DNA of 64,000 bases from Synechococcus sp. CC9605 (GTDB taxonomy: Bacteria > Cyanobacteriota > Cyanobacteriia > PCC-6307 > Cyanobiaceae), in the NCBI RefSeq assembly GCF_000012625.1, contig NC_007516.1, forward strand, positions 2,446,660 to 2,510,659, given 5' to 3'. The translations under genes and the position numbers were made by a program. The notes below the pieces were generated by a model that saw nothing but the letters and a program-made list of their open reading frames with translations, searched no databases and was not told the origin of the DNA. Below are positions 24,637 to 35,181 of the stretch, one piece after another. Every line of letters starts with the position of its first letter. The first letter of the stretch is position 1.

Positions 24637-25924
24637 GGCAGCCGCCTGTGGGAATGTGAGTCTCTCCTGCGTGGCAGCAAGCTTGCAGCGTCCTCGGATT
24701 CCCACACTGCTCAGCGCGTTTCTCACGCTGCTCAACGACCGGCTCAGCGAAAGCATTGTTTTTCCGCTGTTGCCCTTTCTCCTGGCCCAGTTCGCCCCAG
24801 ACGGGCGAACCCTGGGTCTGTTGGCCGGAAGCTATGCCCTGGCGCAGTTCCTGGTCACGCCCTTGATCGGAGCGCTCAGTGATCGCTTCGGCCGCCGCCC
24901 CGTGATCAGCATCTGCGTCGCAGGATCCGTCGTGGGGCTCGGCCTGTTTGCCGTGACGGTTTCACTGCCTTGGCCCCGCCAAAGCCTGCTGCCCCTGCTG
25001 TTGCTATTCACAGCACGGATCATTGACGGCATCAGTGGCGGTACGGCAGCAACAGCCAGCGCCGTGCTCGCCGACATCACTCCTCCCGACAAGCGAGCCC
25101 GTGCCTTTGGCTTGATCGGCGTGGCCTTTGGCTTGGGGTTCATCCTCGGCCCCTTCGTTGGCGGGCAACTGGCCCGGGTGGCCGTGTCCCTTCCCGTTTG
25201 GGTGGCGACAGGTTTCGCTGCACTCAACCTCTTGGTGGTGCTCAATCTGCTGCCGGAAACCCATCCCCAGGAGTCCCGCAAAAACCTGCCCAGAAAACGC
25301 GACCTCAATCCGTTTGCACGGCTGAGCCAGGTGCTGATGAACCCCAGCGTGGGGCGACTGTGCGGAGCTTTTTTCCTCTTCTTCCTGGCCTTCAACGGCT
25401 TCACCGCCATCCTGGTGCTCTATTTCAAGCAACACTTCGGCTGGGGCCCTGAGCTGGCCACCACCGCCTTCCTCGTGGTGGGGGTCGTCGCCACCGTGGT
25501 GCAAGGAGGGCTGATCGGGCCCCTGGTGAAACGGTTTGGTGAATGGCGTCTGACCTTGCTGGGCCTGGGCCTGGTGATCATTGGATGCCTGCTGATCCCC
25601 AGCGTCGGCGCATCCGATCGCGCCGGCGTCATCTTCACCGCCGTCGGCATCTTGGCCCTGGGCACCGGCTTGGTCACACCAAGCCTTCGCAGCCTGGTGT
25701 CACGGCGCCTGGGACGGGAGGGGCAAGGCAGCGCCCTCGGCAGCCTTCAGGCCCTGCAGAGTTTGGGCAGTTTTCTCGGCCCTCCCCTGGCGGGATTGAG
25801 CTACGACCTGCTGGGTCCAGTGAGCCCGTTTGCGGCTGCGGCAACCGTGCTGCTGATGGTGATCGGCCTGGTAGCCGGCAGCCCACTGCCGGACATCTCC
25901 GACACACAACCCAGCCAGTCCTGA
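24635..25924 (+). CDS. MFS transporter, drug-efflux (TetA-like) type
   Basis: A twelve-helix major facilitator of up to 429 residues. The loop 2-3 signature is GALSDRFGRRPVI, motif C-like GFILGPFVGGQLA lies in helix 5, and a second LGTGLVTPSLRSLVSRR region is in the C-half. This fits drug:H+ antiporters of the DHA1 group; the substrate is unknown. The N-terminal boundary is uncertain: family similarity starts at IPTLLSAFLTLLNDRL, so GTG at 24656 or 24671 or TTG at 24683 are as likely as the ATG. Confidence 0.82.
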   Translation: MAAACGNVSLSCVAASLQRPRIPTLLSAFLTLLNDRLSESIVFPLLPFLLAQFAPDGRTLGLLAGSYALAQFLVTPLIGALSDRFGRRPVISICVAGSVVGLGLFAVTVSLPWPRQSLLPLLLLFTARIIDGISGGTAATASAVLADITPPDKRARAFGLIGVAFGLGFILGPFVGGQLARVAVSLPVWVATGFAALNLLVVLNLLPETHPQESRKNLPRKRDLNPFARLSQVLMNPSVGRLCGAFFLFFLAFNGFTAILVLYFKQHFGWGPELATTAFLVVGVVATVVQGGLIGPLVKRFGEWRLTLLGLGLVIIGCLLIPSVGASDRAGVIFTAVGILALGTGLVTPSLRSLVSRRLGREGQGSALGSLQALQSLGSFLGPPLAGLSYDLLGPVSPFAAAATVLLMVIGLVAGSPLPDISDTQPSQS

Positions 25925-25969
25925 TTGCTACGTTTCGGCTAACGACACCAGCGCCAAGCCGTTCAGCCC

Positions 25970-28108
25970 ATGTGCGCAGCAGCCTTAGCCCCGGAGCATT
26001 ACATCAACCGGGAGCTGAGCTGGATCGCCTTCAACGAAAGGGTGCTGGCCCAGGCCCTGGATTCGCGCACACCTCTGCTCGATCAAGCCAAGTTCAGCGC
26101 CATCTTCAGCAACAACCTCGACGAATTCTTCATGGTTCGCGTGGCGTCACTGAAGTCTCAGGTGGAGGCGGGCGTCAGCAAGCCAAGTGAGGATGGCAAA
26201 TCGCCCTTGGAACAACTGCTGGCGATCCGGGAACGGCTGATTCCCCTGCTGCGCGGGCAACAGGTGCATTACCGCCAGCACCTGAGGCCGAAGCTGCTGG
26301 AACACAAGGTTGAGCTGCTCGATTACAAACAGCTGAACGACGACCAACGCCAGTGGGTTGACGACACCTTCCAGAACTCGGTGTTTCCGGTGCTCACACC
26401 CCTGGCTGTGGACCCCGCCCATCCGTTTCCCTTCGTCAGCAACCTGAGCCTCAACGTTGCGGCCGTGGTTGTTGATCCGGAAACAGGGCAAAGGCAATTT
26501 GCCCGGGTCAAAGTTCCCCAGAAAAATCTGCCTCGCTTCATCGCCATCCCATCGAATCTTTGCGGCCAGGAGCACAAACCCGTTCACACCGCCATCGCCC
26601 TCGAGCAGGTGATCGCCTTCAACCTGAAAGAGCTGTTCCCTGGCATGACGATTGAGGGGCACTACTTCTTCCGCGTGACGCGGGATGCGGATCTGGAGCT
26701 GAGGGATCTGGAAGCCGATGACCTGATGCTGGCCCTTGAACAGGGACTGCGAAAGCGACGCATGGGCGGTGAGGTGGTGCGCCTCGAGGTGCCCAACGAA
26801 ATGCCTCAGGACGTGGTGGAAATGCTGATGACAGGACTCAACGTTGAAGAGGAAGACCTCTACGTGATCGATGGCCCCCTGGGCCTGGACGACCTACTCA
26901 GCCTGACCGCACTACCGCTGCCGAAACTCAAGGCCCAAAGCCACGGAGGCCAGACACCGACGGTGCTTGCCCGCAGTCAGCAACACCTGCTGGACGAGGG
27001 AGCGATCAAGCCGGATGAGTTCAGATCGATCTTCTCGGTGATTCGCAGTCAGGACATTCTTCTGCACCATCCCTATGACCTCTTCTCGACAACCGTCGAA
27101 GAGTTCATCAACCAGGCAGCGGACGATCCCCAGGTGATGGGCATCAAGATGACGCTCTACCGCACCTCCAAAGACTCGCCGATCATTGCTGCACTGATCC
27201 GTGCCGCCGAAAACGGCAAGCAGGTGATGGCTTTGGTGGAATTGAAAGCACGATTTGACGAAGACAACAACATCCAATGGGCCCGGCATCTGGAACAGTC
27301 CGGAGTGCATGTGGTCTACGGGGTGCTGGGGCTAAAAACCCACACCAAGATTGTTCTGGTGGTGCGCAAGGAGAAGGATAAGCTTCAGAGCTACGTGCAC
27401 ATCGGCACGGGAAACTACAACTCCAAAACCTCCAAGCTCTACACCGACCTGGGCCTGCTCACCGCCAACCAGGAACTGGGTCAAGACCTGGTGGAACTGT
27501 TCAATTACCTCACCGGTTTTTCCAAGCAGCAAAGTTTTCGTCGCCTGCTCGTGGCCCCCGTAACCCTGCGGAAAGGGATGGAGCTGTTAATCCGCCGCGA
27601 AATTGAACATGCTCAGCAGGGCCAAGAGGCCGTGATCCGAGCCAAGATGAACTCCCTGGTGGACCCAACAATCATTGCGCTTCTTTATGAAGCGTCCCAA
27701 GCCGGAGTGTCGATCGAATTGATCATTCGCGGCATGTGCAGCCTCTATCCCGGTTGTGAAGGACTGAGTGAAAACATTCGGGTGATCAGCATCATCGGCC
27801 CGTTCCTGGAACACTCGAGAATCTTTTCGTTCGCCAACGGCGGATCACCGGAGGTGTACATCGGCAGTGCCGACTGGATGAGCCGCAACCTCGACCGCCG
27901 CATTGAAGCGGTCACACCGATCGAAGACCCCGAGCATCGCCAGAAACTGGAACGCCTGCTGCAGCTGTACTTGAATGACAACCAGGCTGCCTGGGACATG
28001 CTGAGCGACGGCACATTTGTGCAACGCAAACTCGAGAACGACGCCTCGAAATGCAATTCTCAGATTCAATTGGTCAAGGAATGGAGCGACGGCATCCAAT
28101 CCTTGTAA
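25970..28108 (+). CDS. ppk: Polyphosphate kinase
   Basis: PPK1 polymerises the gamma phosphate of ATP into polyphosphate. The 712-residue length is standard. Landmarks are INRELSWIAFNERVLAQA at the N-terminus, the SNNLDEFFMVRVA segment, the phosphorylated-histidine region LGLKTHTKIVLVVR, HIGTGNYN and the C-terminal phospholipase-D-like half with GSADWMSRNLDRRIEA. The ATG is 45 bases after the MFS gene. Confidence 0.95.
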   Translation: MCAAALAPEHYINRELSWIAFNERVLAQALDSRTPLLDQAKFSAIFSNNLDEFFMVRVASLKSQVEAGVSKPSEDGKSPLEQLLAIRERLIPLLRGQQVHYRQHLRPKLLEHKVELLDYKQLNDDQRQWVDDTFQNSVFPVLTPLAVDPAHPFPFVSNLSLNVAAVVVDPETGQRQFARVKVPQKNLPRFIAIPSNLCGQEHKPVHTAIALEQVIAFNLKELFPGMTIEGHYFFRVTRDADLELRDLEADDLMLALEQGLRKRRMGGEVVRLEVPNEMPQDVVEMLMTGLNVEEEDLYVIDGPLGLDDLLSLTALPLPKLKAQSHGGQTPTVLARSQQHLLDEGAIKPDEFRSIFSVIRSQDILLHHPYDLFSTTVEEFINQAADDPQVMGIKMTLYRTSKDSPIIAALIRAAENGKQVMALVELKARFDEDNNIQWARHLEQSGVHVVYGVLGLKTHTKIVLVVRKEKDKLQSYVHIGTGNYNSKTSKLYTDLGLLTANQELGQDLVELFNYLTGFSKQQSFRRLLVAPVTLRKGMELLIRREIEHAQQGQEAVIRAKMNSLVDPTIIALLYEASQAGVSIELIIRGMCSLYPGCEGLSENIRVISIIGPFLEHSRIFSFANGGSPEVYIGSADWMSRNLDRRIEAVTPIEDPEHRQKLERLLQLYLNDNQAAWDMLSDGTFVQRKLENDASKCNSQIQLVKEWSDGIQSL

Positions 28109-28311
28109 TTCTTTTGGTTTTCAAAGGGATTGCGTCTGTGATATCCGATACAACATTCCTTCAAAAACAAACTTGAGGCCGCCACGATCACAGCCAAATC
28201 AGTTGTTTTAAAAGCCCAAAGATTCAGCTCCTGAAATTCTTTCGATTCGAAACAGTCAACACTGTTGCCTGGTGCTAAGTTCAGCCCAAATTCATTCAGG
28301 AGACCAGGGTG

Positions 28312-29298
28312 ATGGGGATCCCTCTGGAATCTTCCGCCACGACAAAACAGTCGTCCCGGAAAGAACCTGCGTTGCCGTCCACCGGACGTCGACCATCGAC
28401 TCGACAAGGAGGGCGGCTTGCCACTGACTCCATTGGTTTTTATCTGAGCAGCATCGGACGCATTCCCTTGCTGACGGCAGCTGAAGAGATCGAACTTGCA
28501 CACCATGTGCAAGCGATGAAGCAACTTCAGGAGCTACCGGAAGAGGAGCTGACCTCCCGGCATCGCCACAAGATCCGCATGGGCAAACGGGCCCGCGACA
28601 GGATGATGGCCGCCAACCTCCGCCTCGTGGTGAGCGTGGCGAAGAAATACCAGAACCAGGGCCTGGAGCTGCTTGATCTGGTTCAGGAAGGAGCCATCGG
28701 CCTCGAGCGAGCGGTCGACAAGTTCGACCCCGCGATGGGCTACAAATTCTCCACCTATGCCTATTGGTGGATTCGCCAAGGCATGACGCGGGCCATCGAC
28801 AACAGCGCCCGGACCATTCGTCTGCCGATCCACATCAGTGAAAAGCTCTCCAAGATGCGTCGCATCTCACGGGAGCTGTCCCACCGATTCGGTCGTCAAC
28901 CGAATCGGCTGGAACTGGCCAGCGCCATGGGCATCGAGCCCCGGGAACTGGAGGATCTGATCTCCCAGAGCGCACCTTGTGCATCCCTGGATGCCCACGC
29001 CCGTGGCGAAGAAGATCGCAGCACCCTTGGCGAATTGATCCCTGATCCCAACGGTGAAGAGCCGATGGAGGGGATGGATCGCAGCATCCAGAAGGAACAT
29101 CTGGGCGGCTGGTTGTCGCAGCTGAACGAACGCGAGCAGAAGATTCTGAAGTTGCGGTTCGGTCTCGGCGGTGAAGAGCCTTTGACCCTTGCGGAGATCG
29201 GTCGTCAGATCAATGTGTCCCGTGAGCGCGTTCGACAGCTCGAGGCCAAGGCGATTCTCAAGCTGCGCGCCATGACCAACCACCAACAAGCCGCCTAA
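28312..29298 (+). CDS. RNA polymerase sigma factor, group 2 (RpoD/SigA-like)
   Basis: The 328-residue protein has region 1.2 (DSIGFYLSSIGRIPLLTAAEE), the core-binding region 2 (NLRLVVSVAKKYQNQGLELL, DLVQEGAIGLERAVDKFD, FSTYAYWWIRQGMTRAI), region 3 and region 4 with a helix-turn-helix (LTLAEIGRQINVSRERVRQ). It is too short to be the principal sigma factor and lacks region 1.1, hence group 2. AGGAG at 28298-28302 serves either a GTG at 28309 or the ATG at 28312. The 203-base gap before it shows only short palindromes such as TTTCGATTCGAAA (28240-28252). Confidence 0.92.
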   Translation: MGIPLESSATTKQSSRKEPALPSTGRRPSTRQGGRLATDSIGFYLSSIGRIPLLTAAEEIELAHHVQAMKQLQELPEEELTSRHRHKIRMGKRARDRMMAANLRLVVSVAKKYQNQGLELLDLVQEGAIGLERAVDKFDPAMGYKFSTYAYWWIRQGMTRAIDNSARTIRLPIHISEKLSKMRRISRELSHRFGRQPNRLELASAMGIEPRELEDLISQSAPCASLDAHARGEEDRSTLGELIPDPNGEEPMEGMDRSIQKEHLGGWLSQLNEREQKILKLRFGLGGEEPLTLAEIGRQINVSRERVRQLEAKAILKLRAMTNHQQAA

Positions 29299-29303
29299 GC
29301 CAC

Positions 29304-29954
29304 TTGCTCTCCTTCACCGGACCCATCGCCATCCTGATCTGGATGGCGATGGTGACAGCAGGCGCGGTGTTGTGTAGTCGCCTTCGACCGAACCAACGGG
29401 AACTGAGCCGAAAAATTGTGCATATCGGAACCGGAGCCGTGGTTCCTTTGGCCTGGTTCTTTCAAATTCCTTTTGTGGTTGCCCTGCCTGTAGCAGGGCT
29501 GATCACCTTTGTGACGGCGTTGAACCACCAATGGCGCTTCATCCCCGCCGTCGAGGATGTTGATCGCAACAGCTACGGCACCATCGCCTACGGCGTCGCG
29601 ATCACAACACTGCTTTGGCTGTTCTGGCCAAGCCGAGCCGATGCGGTGTCCGCCGGGGTTCTGGTGATGGCACTGGGGGATGGCCTCGCAGGGTTGATCG
29701 GCCGAAACGTCGATTCCCCGAAATGGGTTCTGTTTGGTCAGACCAAATCAAGCGTCGGCACGATCACCATGGCCGTTGTCTCAAGCCTGGTGCTGATCGG
29801 CCTGGCGCAGTGGTCGGGGGCTGACCTTTCGCTGCCGGCAGCCCTTGGCATGGTGGCCATGGCAACCGGGCTGGAACAGCTCAGCTGGGGCGGTCTCGAC
29901 AACCTCAGCGTTCCCCTCAGCGTGGGGGTGCTGTGGAGTCAACTGGTGGTTTGA
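29304..29954 (+). CDS. Phytol/dolichol kinase-like membrane protein
   Basis: The 216-residue, multi-helix protein carries RELSRKIVHIGTGAVVPLAW, the conserved N-terminal motif of the CTP-dependent diacylglycerol/polyprenol kinase family, and ALGDGLAGLIGRNVDSPKW with the catalytic-loop GDG plus KSSVGTITMAVVS. In cyanobacteria this family contains phytol kinase (VTE5-like), which salvages phytol for tocopherol. The start is TTG 5 bases after the sigma factor stop, placing the first helix at residue 5. Confidence 0.78.
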   Translation: MLSFTGPIAILIWMAMVTAGAVLCSRLRPNQRELSRKIVHIGTGAVVPLAWFFQIPFVVALPVAGLITFVTALNHQWRFIPAVEDVDRNSYGTIAYGVAITTLLWLFWPSRADAVSAGVLVMALGDGLAGLIGRNVDSPKWVLFGQTKSSVGTITMAVVSSLVLIGLAQWSGADLSLPAALGMVAMATGLEQLSWGGLDNLSVPLSVGVLWSQLVV

Positions 29955-29970
29955 ACCAAGGCGTTGATGG

Positions 29971-31038
29971 TCATGCGGTGACCGTCTGTTTGCGACTGGC
30001 CACGGCCGCGGCCAGATCCTCCAGCAAGGTTTCGGTGGTCTCGAGGCTGATGCAGGCATCCGTGACGCTCTGGCCATAGGTCAGCTGCGTCAGGTCGGCG
30101 TTGAGCTTCTGGTTGCCTTCCACCAGATGGCTCTCAATCATCACGCCCATCACGTGGTTGGAGCCCCCTCGCAACTGCTCAGCAACGCTGGCCAGCACGT
30201 CTGCCTGTCGACGGAAGTCTTTGTTGCTGTTGGCATGGCTGCAATCCACCATCAGTCGATCCTGCAGACCGGCCTGGCTCAACTCGGCTGCGGCTTCCTG
30301 CACAGCCTCCAGGTGGTAATTGCTGCCCTGGCTGCCGCCCCGCAGCACGAGGTGGCCGTAGGGGTTGCCCGTGGTGCTAACGATCGAAGCATGCCCATCG
30401 CGATTGATTCCGAGGAAGTGATGTGGCTTCCCCGCTGCCTGCATGGCATTGATCGCGATGGTGGCGCTGCCGTTGGTGCTGTTCTTGTAGCCGATCGGCA
30501 TCGACAGCCCTGAGGCCATTTCGCGGTGGGTCTGACTTTCCGTCGTCCTGGCGCCAATCGCAGTCCAGCTGATCAAATCAGCGATGTACTGGGGAACCAC
30601 GGGATCGAGCAGTTCCGTTGCAGCAGGCATCCCCTCCCGGGCGAGATCCAACAGCAGTCCTCGGGCTCGCCGCAGACCGGTGTTGATGTCGTAGGAGTTA
30701 TCGAGGTGGGGGTCATTGATAAGTCCCTTCCAACCAACCGTGGTGCGCGGCTTCTCGAAATACACCCGCATCACCACCTCGAGCTGATCCTTCAAGCGCT
30801 CGCGGATCGGAGCCAGGCGCTGGGCGTACTCCCGGGCAGCTTTGACGTCGTGAACAGAGCAAGGGCCCACCACCACCAGCAAGCGCTGATCACGGCCACT
30901 GAGAAAGTCTTGAATGCGTCGGCGAGCTGACGCCACGGTCTCGAGCGCCGCCGCGTCCATGGGCAGTTCCTGATGCAACACAGCAGGGGCCACCAGGGGA
31001 CGTGTCTCCACCACATGCAAATCGGAGGTGGTGGCCAT
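29971..31038 (-). CDS. aroG: 3-deoxy-7-phosphoheptulonate synthase (class I, AroF/G/H type)
   Basis: DAHP synthase joins phosphoenolpyruvate and erythrose 4-phosphate, opening the shikimate pathway. The 355-residue chain has [64 protein letters not shown] and [10 protein letters not shown], all signatures of the microbial class I enzymes. The ATG at 31038 is used. It is divergent from acnB with a 96-base promoter region between. Confidence 0.95.
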   Translation of the reverse strand: MATTSDLHVVETRPLVAPAVLHQELPMDAAALETVASARRRIQDFLSGRDQRLLVVVGPCSVHDVKAAREYAQRLAPIRERLKDQLEVVMRVYFEKPRTTVGWKGLINDPHLDNSYDINTGLRRARGLLLDLAREGMPAATELLDPVVPQYIADLISWTAIGARTTESQTHREMASGLSMPIGYKNSTNGSATIAINAMQAAGKPHHFLGINRDGHASIVSTTGNPYGHLVLRGGSQGSNYHLEAVQEAAAELSQAGLQDRLMVDCSHANSNKDFRRQADVLASVAEQLRGGSNHVMGVMIESHLVEGNQKLNADLTQLTYGQSVTDACISLETTETLLEDLAAAVASRKQTVTA

Positions 31039-31134
31039 GACTGGACGCGAGACTCCGACCAAGGCTACGCACCCCGCTCACTGGCAACAGACACGGTCCG
31101 GAAGAATGGTGGTCATCCCTGCACAGAGAACTCC

Positions 31135-33717
31135 ATGCTGAGCGCTTACCGCGAGCTGGCCGCCGCCCGGGAAGCCCAGGGCGTTCCCGCTCTTCCGCTC
31201 AACGCCGAGCAGACCCAGGGACTGACCGAGCTGCTGCAGAACCCTCCCGCCGGCGAGGAGGAGTTCCTGGTGCACCTACTCAGCGAACGGATCCCCCCTG
31301 GTGTGGATGAAGCGGCTTATGTGAAAGCCACCTGGCTCAGTGCCGTGGCTCAGGGAGACGCCAAGAGCCCCCTGGTCTCACCACTGGACGCCACCCGCCT
31401 GCTGGGAACGATGGTGGGGGGATACAACGTCGCCGCCCTGATCGAGCTGCTAAAGCACTCCGACGCTGCGCTGGCGGGCTGTGCTGCTGAGGAACTCAGC
31501 CGAACGCTGCTCGTGTACGACGCGTTCAACGAAGTGATGGATCTGGCGGCGGACAACCGCTTTGCCAAGCAGGTTGTGGACAGCTGGGCCGCGGCCGAGT
31601 GGTTCACCGCCAAGCCCGAACTTTCCAACAGCATCACCGTGACGGTGTTCAAGGTTGAAGGCGAAACCAACACGGACGATCTGTCGCCGGCCACCCATGC
31701 CACTACCCGGCCGGACATCCCCGTCCATGCCCTAGCGATGCTCGAGACCAGGGACCCAGAGGGCCTGAAGACCATCGCAAGCCTGAAGGAGAAAGGCCAT
31801 CCCGTGGCCTACGTCGGTGATGTGGTGGGAACCGGCAGCTCCCGCAAGAGCGCCATCAATTCGGTGCTCTGGCACACCGGCAATGACATTCCCCATGTGC
31901 CCAACAAACGGGCAGGCGGCGTGATCCTTGGCGGCAAGATCGCCCCGATCTTTTTCAACACCGCTGAAGACTCGGGTGCTCTGCCGATCGAATGCAATGT
32001 CACCGACCTGAACACCGGGGATGTGATCACCATTCGCCCCCACGCCGGCACGATCGAACGGGACGGCAAGGTGGTGAGTCGGTTCGAGCTGAAGCCCACC
32101 ACGATCAGCGACGAGGTGCGGGCTGGCGGTCGCATCCCCCTGATGATCGGCCGCGCCCTCACCGACAAGGTGCGCGCCAAGCTTGGCCTCAGCCCTTCGG
32201 ATCTGTTCATCCGCCCCTCAGCGCCGGCAGACACCGGCAAGGGTTTCACCCTGGCGCAGAAGATGGTGGGCAAGGCCTGCGGTCTCGCTGGCGTCCGACC
32301 CGGCACCAGCTGCGAACCGTTGATGACCACCGTCGGCTCCCAGGACACCACCGGCCCGATGACGCGGGACGAAATGAAGGAACTGGCCTGCCTGGGCTTC
32401 TCCTCCGACCTGGTGATGCAGAGCTTCTGTCACACCGCCGCTTATCCGAAGCCGGTGGATCTGCAGACCCAGAACGAACTGCCCGACTTCTTCGCCCAGC
32501 GGGGTGGCGTGGCCCTTCGACCCGGTGACGGCATCATCCACAGCTGGCTGAACCGGATGCTTCTGCCCGACACCGTCGGCACCGGCGGCGACAGCCACAC
32601 CCGTTTCCCCCTAGGCATTTCCTTCCCAGGCGGCTCTGGGGTGGTGGCCTTTGCGGCCGCCATCGGCGCCATGCCACTCGACATGCCTGAATCGGTGCTG
32701 GTGCGCTTCAGCGGATCCCTGCAACCGGGCGTCACGCTCCGGGACGTGGTGAACGCCATCCCCTGGGTGGCCATCCAGCGGGGACTGCTCACCGTTGAAA
32801 AGGCCAACAAGAAGAACCTGTTCAACGGCCGGATTATGGAGATCGAAGGTCTGCCCGACCTGAAGCTGGAACAGGCCTTCGAACTCACCGATGCCAGCGC
32901 CGAACGCTCCTGCGCCGGCTGCACGATCAAGCTCTCCGAAGACACGGTGAGCGAATACCTGCGCAGCAACGTGGCGCTGCTCAAAAACATGATCGCCCGC
33001 GGCTACAGCGATGCCCGCACCCTGGCCCGCCGGATCAAGGAGATGGAGGCCTGGCTGGCGAACCCGCAGCTGATGAGCGCTGACGCAGATGCTGAATACG
33101 CGGAAGTGCTGGAGATCAACCTCGACGAGCTCACCGAACCGGTGGTGGCCTGCCCCAACGACCCCGACAACGTGAAGCTGCTCAGCGAAGTGGCTGGTGA
33201 CCCGGTGCAGGAGGTGTTCATCGGCTCCTGCATGACCAACATCGGCCATTACCGCGCCGCGGCCAAGGTGCTTGAAGGCGCCGGCCAGAACACAGCGCGC
33301 CTCTGGGTCTGCCCCCCAACACGGATGGACGAAGAGACCCTGAAAGAGGAGGGCTACTACGCCACCTTCGAAGCCGCTGGGTCCCGCATGGAGATGCCGG
33401 GTTGCTCCCTCTGCATGGGCAACCAGGCCCGCGTGGAGGACAACACCACCGTTTTCTCCACCAGCACCCGCAACTTCAACAACCGCCTGGGCAAAGGGGC
33501 TCAGGTGTACCTGGGCAGCGCCGAACTGGCCGCCGTCTGCGCCCAGCTAGGACGCATCCCCACCCCGGAGGAATACCGCAGCATTGCGGCCGAAAAGATC
33601 GATCCCCTCTCCGATGAGCTCTACCGCTACCTGAACTTCGATCAGATCAGCGGCTTTGAAGACCAGGGGCGCGTGGTCAGTGCTGACGACGAAGCAACCG
33701 TTCTGGCTCAGGCCTGA
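31135..33717 (+). CDS. acnB: Aconitate hydratase B
   Basis: AcnB interconverts citrate and isocitrate (and hydrates 2-methyl-cis-aconitate). The 860-residue protein has the N-terminal HEAT-like domain ([20 protein letters not shown]), [38 protein letters not shown] and the iron-sulfur ligands in [11 protein letters not shown] and [14 protein letters not shown]. Use of the B form is usual in cyanobacteria, where it feeds 2-oxoglutarate for nitrogen assimilation. The start is the ATG at 31135; sequence farther upstream is aroG leader. Confidence 0.95.
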   Translation: MLSAYRELAAAREAQGVPALPLNAEQTQGLTELLQNPPAGEEEFLVHLLSERIPPGVDEAAYVKATWLSAVAQGDAKSPLVSPLDATRLLGTMVGGYNVAALIELLKHSDAALAGCAAEELSRTLLVYDAFNEVMDLAADNRFAKQVVDSWAAAEWFTAKPELSNSITVTVFKVEGETNTDDLSPATHATTRPDIPVHALAMLETRDPEGLKTIASLKEKGHPVAYVGDVVGTGSSRKSAINSVLWHTGNDIPHVPNKRAGGVILGGKIAPIFFNTAEDSGALPIECNVTDLNTGDVITIRPHAGTIERDGKVVSRFELKPTTISDEVRAGGRIPLMIGRALTDKVRAKLGLSPSDLFIRPSAPADTGKGFTLAQKMVGKACGLAGVRPGTSCEPLMTTVGSQDTTGPMTRDEMKELACLGFSSDLVMQSFCHTAAYPKPVDLQTQNELPDFFAQRGGVALRPGDGIIHSWLNRMLLPDTVGTGGDSHTRFPLGISFPGGSGVVAFAAAIGAMPLDMPESVLVRFSGSLQPGVTLRDVVNAIPWVAIQRGLLTVEKANKKNLFNGRIMEIEGLPDLKLEQAFELTDASAERSCAGCTIKLSEDTVSEYLRSNVALLKNMIARGYSDARTLARRIKEMEAWLANPQLMSADADAEYAEVLEINLDELTEPVVACPNDPDNVKLLSEVAGDPVQEVFIGSCMTNIGHYRAAAKVLEGAGQNTARLWVCPPTRMDEETLKEEGYYATFEAAGSRMEMPGCSLCMGNQARVEDNTTVFSTSTRNFNNRLGKGAQVYLGSAELAAVCAQLGRIPTPEEYRSIAAEKIDPLSDELYRYLNFDQISGFEDQGRVVSADDEATVLAQA

Positions 33718-33735
33718 CCCCAGATCACTTCATCT

Positions 33736-35181
33736 GTGCAATCCATTAGCGAACCCAAACAACGACGCCACCTCCTGGGCTCCGGCCGGAGCATCAGGAG
33801 TTTGTTGGAACGCCGCTGGCTGGTGGTGGTTCTGGCTCTGGCGCTCACTGGCCTTGGAGCTGCCATCACCGGCCTGCTGTTCACCAGCGGCATCAACCTG
33901 CTGCGGGATTGGCGGCTCGATCTGCTCGACGAGTTTCCAGCCTGGGTGGTGCTCCCCTCCCTCGGCGCCATCGGCGGGATGGTCTCGGCCTGGTTGATCA
34001 CCAACCTCTCTCCAGCCGCTGGCGGAGCCGGAATCACCCACATCATGGGATTCCTGCGCCACCGGTCAGTTCCGATGGGGCTTCGGGTGGGCCTGGTGAA
34101 ACTGGTGGCGGGCATCATTGCCATCGGCTCGGGCTTCCCCCTGGGCCCGGAAGGCCCCGCCGTTCAGATGGGCGGCTCCGTGGCCTGGCAGATGTCACGC
34201 TGGCTGCGGGCACCGGTGGCCTTTCGCAGGGTGATTGTGGCCGCCGGTGGTGGTGCCGGCATTGCCGCCGTGTTCAGCGCTCCCATCGGTGGATTCATCT
34301 ACGCGATCGAGGAGCTGCTCCACTCCGCCAGGCCCGTGGTGCTACTGCTGGTGATCATCACCACCTTCTCGGCCGACACCCTGGCGGATGTGCTCGGATT
34401 TCTCGGCCTCAACCCCGGGGGCGGCGGACTCAACAGCACCATCGGGTTTCAACTGGAACGGGAGTACACCCCCCTGGTGCGCTTCCTGCCGGTGGATCTG
34501 CTGTATCTCGTGGCTCTGGGTGTGGTGATCGGTGTGCTGGCGGAGCTTTACACCCGCTACGTGCTCACCATGCAGCGGCAGGGCAGCCGTTGGTTCGGAG
34601 ACCGACTGATCCTGCGCATGACCGTGAGCGGGCTCGTGCTGGGCTGCGTCTATGCGGCCCTGCCTGATGCCTTCCACAACCCCAGTGAACTGAAGCACCT
34701 GATAGGAGCCGGGAAAGCCGACATCAGCCTTGCCCTTGCCAGCTTTGTGGTGCTCTTCTTCAGCACAGGCCTGGCGGCGGGCTCGGGAGCACCAGGGGGG
34801 CTGTTCATGCCGATGCTGACGCTCGGAGGGGCCATTGGCCTGGCCGGTGGATTTGGCGTGGAGGCCCTCACCGGCCATGTGCCCACCACTTATGTGTTCG
34901 CGGGGATGGGCGCCTTCGTCGCCGGCTGTTCCCGCACGCCGATCTCGGCCATGTTCCTGGCCTTTGCCCTCACCAAGGATCTGCTGATCCTCAAACCGAT
35001 CCTGGTGGCCTGCCTCACCAGCTTCGTGATCGCCCGACTGTTCCATCCCCACTCGATCTACGAACGTCAGATGGGCATGGAACTCGACGCTGAAGATCGG
35101 ATGGCGATGAAGCTCAACCACTACAGACGTCCGTTCACGCCGCCAACCCCGCCATCAGGCCCAACAGGAGACCCCAGCTGA
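33736..35181 (+). CDS. ClC-family chloride channel/antiporter
   Basis: The 481-residue membrane protein shows ClC signatures: AAGGAGITHIMGF in place of GSGIP, GSGFPLGPEGPAVQMGGS containing the gating glutamate, IAAVFSAPIGGFIYAIEELLH with the inner proton glutamate, and GAPGGLFMPMLTLGGAIG. Both glutamates are kept, so Cl-/H+ antiport is more likely than a passive channel. The start is GTG 18 bases after acnB. The stop overlaps the apparent CTG start of the next gene. Confidence 0.88.
   Translation: MQSISEPKQRRHLLGSGRSIRSLLERRWLVVVLALALTGLGAAITGLLFTSGINLLRDWRLDLLDEFPAWVVLPSLGAIGGMVSAWLITNLSPAAGGAGITHIMGFLRHRSVPMGLRVGLVKLVAGIIAIGSGFPLGPEGPAVQMGGSVAWQMSRWLRAPVAFRRVIVAAGGGAGIAAVFSAPIGGFIYAIEELLHSARPVVLLLVIITTFSADTLADVLGFLGLNPGGGGLNSTIGFQLEREYTPLVRFLPVDLLYLVALGVVIGVLAELYTRYVLTMQRQGSRWFGDRLILRMTVSGLVLGCVYAALPDAFHNPSELKHLIGAGKADISLALASFVVLFFSTGLAAGSGAPGGLFMPMLTLGGAIGLAGGFGVEALTGHVPTTYVFAGMGAFVAGCSRTPISAMFLAFALTKDLLILKPILVACLTSFVIARLFHPHSIYERQMGMELDAEDRMAMKLNHYRRPFTPPTPPSGPTGDPS

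Noticed and set aside
29304..29340. Later ATG start for the phytol-kinase-like gene
   Set aside because: The ATG at codon 14 would cut the first membrane helix; the TTG directly behind the sigma factor gene fits better.
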